In this document: one piece after another, positions 5,128-7,229 of the stretch
Layout: each line of letters begins with the position of its first letter
Position numbering within the stretch: position 1 is the first letter of the stretch
Assembly (NCBI GenBank): GCA_016932375.1
Contig: JAFGDA010000153.1
Span: forward strand, 1 to 7,229
Reading direction: 5' to 3'
From: Actinomycetota bacterium
GTDB lineage: Bacteria > Actinomycetota > Humimicrobiia > Humimicrobiales > Humimicrobiaceae
DNA: 7,229 nt
Notes under the pieces: model-generated
Database searches by the model: none
Told to the model about the DNA's origin: nothing
What the model saw: only the letters and a program-made list of their open reading frames with translations
Translations under genes and position numbers: made by a program

Positions 5128-6147
5128 TTATGCTTTTAGTTTATTGCTTATTTCAATAAGGCCTTCCAGTTTTTTCAGTGCGCGCCCGCTGTCGATTGAC
5201 TGGCCGGCCAATCTTACCGCATCTTTAAACCCTTCCGCTTTGCCTGCAGCTATTATTGCTGCCGCCGCATTTAGCACGGCAGAATCCCTTTTAGGCCCCA
5301 TATCCCTGCCCGAAAGTATGCCTCTTACCATATTTGCATTATCATCTGCATCACCGCCGGCAAGGTCCTCTACCCTGCAACCGGAAAAACCCAGGTCGGA
5401 AGGATTAAAAACATAGCTGTAAATCTTACCGTCTTTCAGCTCAGATACGTAGCTTTCACCTGCAGTGGAAAGCTCATCCATCCCATTACAGCTGTGAAGG
5501 ACGTAGGCTCTCTTAACGCCGAGCCTTTTTAGGGCTTCTATCATAACACCGATGAGGTTTCTGTCATATACTCCAAGGACCCTTCCATTTGCCATGGCAG
5601 GATTGGTTAAAGGGCCAAGGATATTAAACACGGTCCTTATGCCCATATCCTTCCGGGCTCTTACCACATGCTTCATTGCAGTATGGGCAACAGGCGCAAA
5701 AATAAACCCCATACCAATGGTGTCTATACACTGCGAAACCCTTTCACAGGAAAGCCCTATATTTACCCCCAACGATTCAAGCACATCTGCACTTCCACTC
5801 CTGCTGGAAACGCTCCTGTTGCCATGCTTGGCAACCACTGCTCCTGCTCCTGCAGCAATAAAGGCAGAAGTGGTGGATATGTTGAAAGTATTCAGGTTGT
5901 CCCCGCCCGTCCCGCAGGTATCCACCATATTCCGGTACCTGCTTTTTACAGGAACCGCCTTTTCGAGCATTGCCCTTGAAAAGCCGCTGATTTCCTCCGC
6001 TGTCTCTCCCCTTATTTTAATGGCGGTGAGAAAAGATGCTATCTGGCAATCATTTATCTTACCATCCATAATATCCTGCATCACCCGGTATGCTTCGCCT
6101 TCATCCAGATGGCTGCCCTGTATTAATTTATCCAGGTAAAATTCCAT
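5128..6147 (-). CDS. trpD: Anthranilate phosphoribosyltransferase
   Basis: TrpD transfers the phosphoribosyl group of PRPP to anthranilate. The 339 residues match the usual length of stand-alone TrpD, with no amidotransferase domain fused in front. An N-terminal helical domain is followed by the signature 'DTCGTGGD' (76-83), 'NIST' (89-92), 'KHGNRSVSS' (107-115) and 'SGSADVLE' (117-124), then 'FNILGPLTNP' (174-183) and the metal-binding Asp224-Glu225 in 'NGMDELS'. It starts at ATG 6147, with GGAG about 10 nt upstream. It follows trpE by 37 nt, a gap far too small for trpG, and precedes trpC by 69 nt in which I see no structure. Confidence 0.97.
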   Translation of the reverse strand: MEFYLDKLIQGSHLDEGEAYRVMQDIMDGKINDCQIASFLTAIKIRGETAEEISGFSRAMLEKAVPVKSRYRNMVDTCGTGGDNLNTFNISTTSAFIAAGAGAVVAKHGNRSVSSRSGSADVLESLGVNIGLSCERVSQCIDTIGMGFIFAPVAHTAMKHVVRARKDMGIRTVFNILGPLTNPAMANGRVLGVYDRNLIGVMIEALKRLGVKRAYVLHSCNGMDELSTAGESYVSELKDGKIYSYVFNPSDLGFSGCRVEDLAGGDADDNANMVRGILSGRDMGPKRDSAVLNAAAAIIAAGKAEGFKDAVRLAGQSIDSGRALKKLEGLIEISNKLKA

Positions 6148-6184
6148 AATTTTTCTTCTCCATAATAATAATTATGATGATATA

Positions 6185-7229
6185 CTACCTCATGATTTTT
6201 AATGCATTGAACAATGCCGCAGCCTTGTTTATGGTCTCCTCGTATTCATTTTCAGGTATTGAATCATAGACAATCCCCGCGCCGGCCTGGATATAGACAC
6301 GTTTTTCCTTTACCACTGCCGTCCTTATGGTTATACAGCTGTCCAGGCTGCCATCGTATCCGAAATAACCGACCGCACCTCCATAAGGTCCCCTCCTGTC
6401 AGGTTCCAGCTCACTGATTATCTGCATTGCCCTGATCTTTGGGGCTCCCGATAATGTCCCTGCCGGAAACACGCTCCTGAGCGCATCGTAAATGGAACTC
6501 CTGTCATTTAAGACACCTTCAACCCTTGAAACAAGATGCATCACATGGGAATATTTCTCAATGTCCATGTACTTTTTGACTTCAACACTTCCATACCTGC
6601 AGACCCTTCCGAGATCATTGCGCGCAAGATCCACGAGCATATTATGCTCTGCAATTTCCTTGCGGTCATTAAGAAGGCTCTTCATCAGCACTTCTTCTTC
6701 TGCAGGTGTTGCGCCCCTTTCCCTGGTCCCGGCTATGGGGCATGTGAAAACTTTTTTCCCGTCTATCTTTATAAGAGGTTCGGGAGAAGCACCAGCGACA
6801 TAAAAATCGCCAAAATTAAAAAAATACATATATGGCGATGGGTTGATGGACCTTAAAGCCCGGTAAATTCCGAGGGGCTCTTCATAGCTTCCCACCGAGA
6901 ACCTCTGGGACAGCACCACCTGGAAAGCATCTCCCCGGGTTATGTAAAACTTGGACTTCTCCACCGCCCCAAGGAAGTCTTCCTTTTTAAAATTTGAATC
7001 AAACTCAAATTTAGGGAGAATTTTATCTCCCGGGGAATATATCCCGCTTCCGGAAACAGGGGCATTGTTTTCCATCATTTTTTCTTCCAGGTCTTCTATC
7101 ATCTCCACTGAGAGGTCGTAGGCTTTCCCGGCAGGCATCCCATTGCCGATTTTTACAGTTGCCACTATCCTCACCCGGTTTAAGAGATGGTCAAAAATTA
7201 CCACAAGGTCCGTAAGATAGAGGAATATC
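6185..7229 (-). CDS. trpE: Anthranilate synthase component I, C-terminal part (5' end outside window)
   Basis: TrpE converts chorismate and ammonia to anthranilate; the ammonia normally comes from glutamine through TrpG. The window holds the last 347 residues. Reading continues in frame to the edge (IFLYLTDL before the GTG at 7204), and that stretch matches an internal TrpE strand, so GTG 7204 is not the start. Roughly the first third, including the tryptophan feedback-binding 'LLES' region, is missing. The chorismate-binding core is complete: 'PSPYMYFF', 'PIAGTRERG' (144-152 of the visible part), 'AEHNMLVDLARNDLGRV' (193-209), 'AGTLSGAPKIRAM' (236-248), 'GYDGSLDSCITIRT' and 'QAGAGIV'. PabB is similar, but the operon context decides for TrpE. 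No C-terminal TrpG fusion: the gene stops at TAG 6185, 37 nt before trpD. Confidence 0.95.
   Translation of the reverse strand, partial: IFLYLTDLVVIFDHLLNRVRIVATVKIGNGMPAGKAYDLSVEMIEDLEEKMMENNAPVSGSGIYSPGDKILPKFEFDSNFKKEDFLGAVEKSKFYITRGDAFQVVLSQRFSVGSYEEPLGIYRALRSINPSPYMYFFNFGDFYVAGASPEPLIKIDGKKVFTCPIAGTRERGATPAEEEVLMKSLLNDRKEIAEHNMLVDLARNDLGRVCRYGSVEVKKYMDIEKYSHVMHLVSRVEGVLNDRSSIYDALRSVFPAGTLSGAPKIRAMQIISELEPDRRGPYGGAVGYFGYDGSLDSCITIRTAVVKEKRVYIQAGAGIVYDSIPENEYEETINKAAALFNALKIMR

Noticed and set aside
5552..6139. 195-codon plus-strand open frame opposite trpD
   Set aside because: Lies wholly antisense to an unambiguous, full-length trpD; its length reflects trpD codon use, and its product has no family features.
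7204..7229. GTG at 7204 as the real start of trpE
   Set aside because: The frame continues upstream to the edge with residues fitting an internal TrpE strand, and a TrpE lacking its N-terminal third would be abnormal.
1..7229. CRISPR array, rRNA, complete insertion sequence or riboswitch
   Set aside because: No regularly spaced repeats, no transposase, no terminal inverted repeats and no recognisable aptamer; any T-box or attenuator for trp would be upstream of trpE, outside the window.

Overview
The window is bacterial chromosomal DNA dominated by a minus-strand tryptophan biosynthesis operon, trpE(partial)-trpD-trpC-trpF-trpB-trpA, from the right edge to about position 1200. Gene order and the absence of trpG between trpE and trpD match the arrangement known from Bacillus subtilis. 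TTG start codons (trpB, trpC), GGAGG-type ribosome sites and a tRNA fragment with encoded CCA also fit a Gram-positive or related anaerobe. The sequence does not fix the phylum or species.

Right part (7229-1201): the genes are tightly packed and probably one transcript. trpE lacks its N-terminus at the window edge. Spacers are 37 nt (trpE-trpD), 69 nt (trpD-trpC) and 1 nt (trpC-trpF); trpF and trpB overlap by 4 nt. Only trpB-trpA has a long spacer (135 nt), and it carries a tandem 24-bp duplication. Together the products take chorismate to tryptophan, apart from the glutamine amidotransferase subunit (TrpG/PabA), which must be encoded elsewhere. TrpC carries an unusual hydrophilic N-terminal insert of about 45 residues. 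The operon promoter and any leader or attenuator lie outside the window.

Junction (1069-1215): a GC-rich hairpin overlaps the trpA stop codon. It is followed by a 25-bp piece that looks exactly like the 3' end of a tRNA (T-loop, acceptor strand, G73 and CCA; tRNA-Gln-like), without the rest of the tRNA. This is what a site-specific integration scar looks like. Next comes a consensus promoter with an inverted repeat between -35 and -10, driving a toxin-antitoxin pair.

Left part (1-1062): a HigB/HigA toxin-antitoxin operon (minus strand, toxin first), a small unrecognised 53-codon ORF on the plus strand, an extremely AT-rich spacer with a perfect 18-bp palindrome, and the first 40 codons of a probable DUF3800 protein running off the left edge. 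Base composition drops sharply in this part (16 G/C in 120 bases at 121-240), and the gene content is accessory. Positions around 1150-1200 therefore look like a boundary between a housekeeping operon and an accessory or mobile region. I found no clearly new multi-gene system. The most interesting signals are the tRNA scar, the apparently leaderless toxin promoter, the TrpC insert and the duplicated trpB-trpA spacer.
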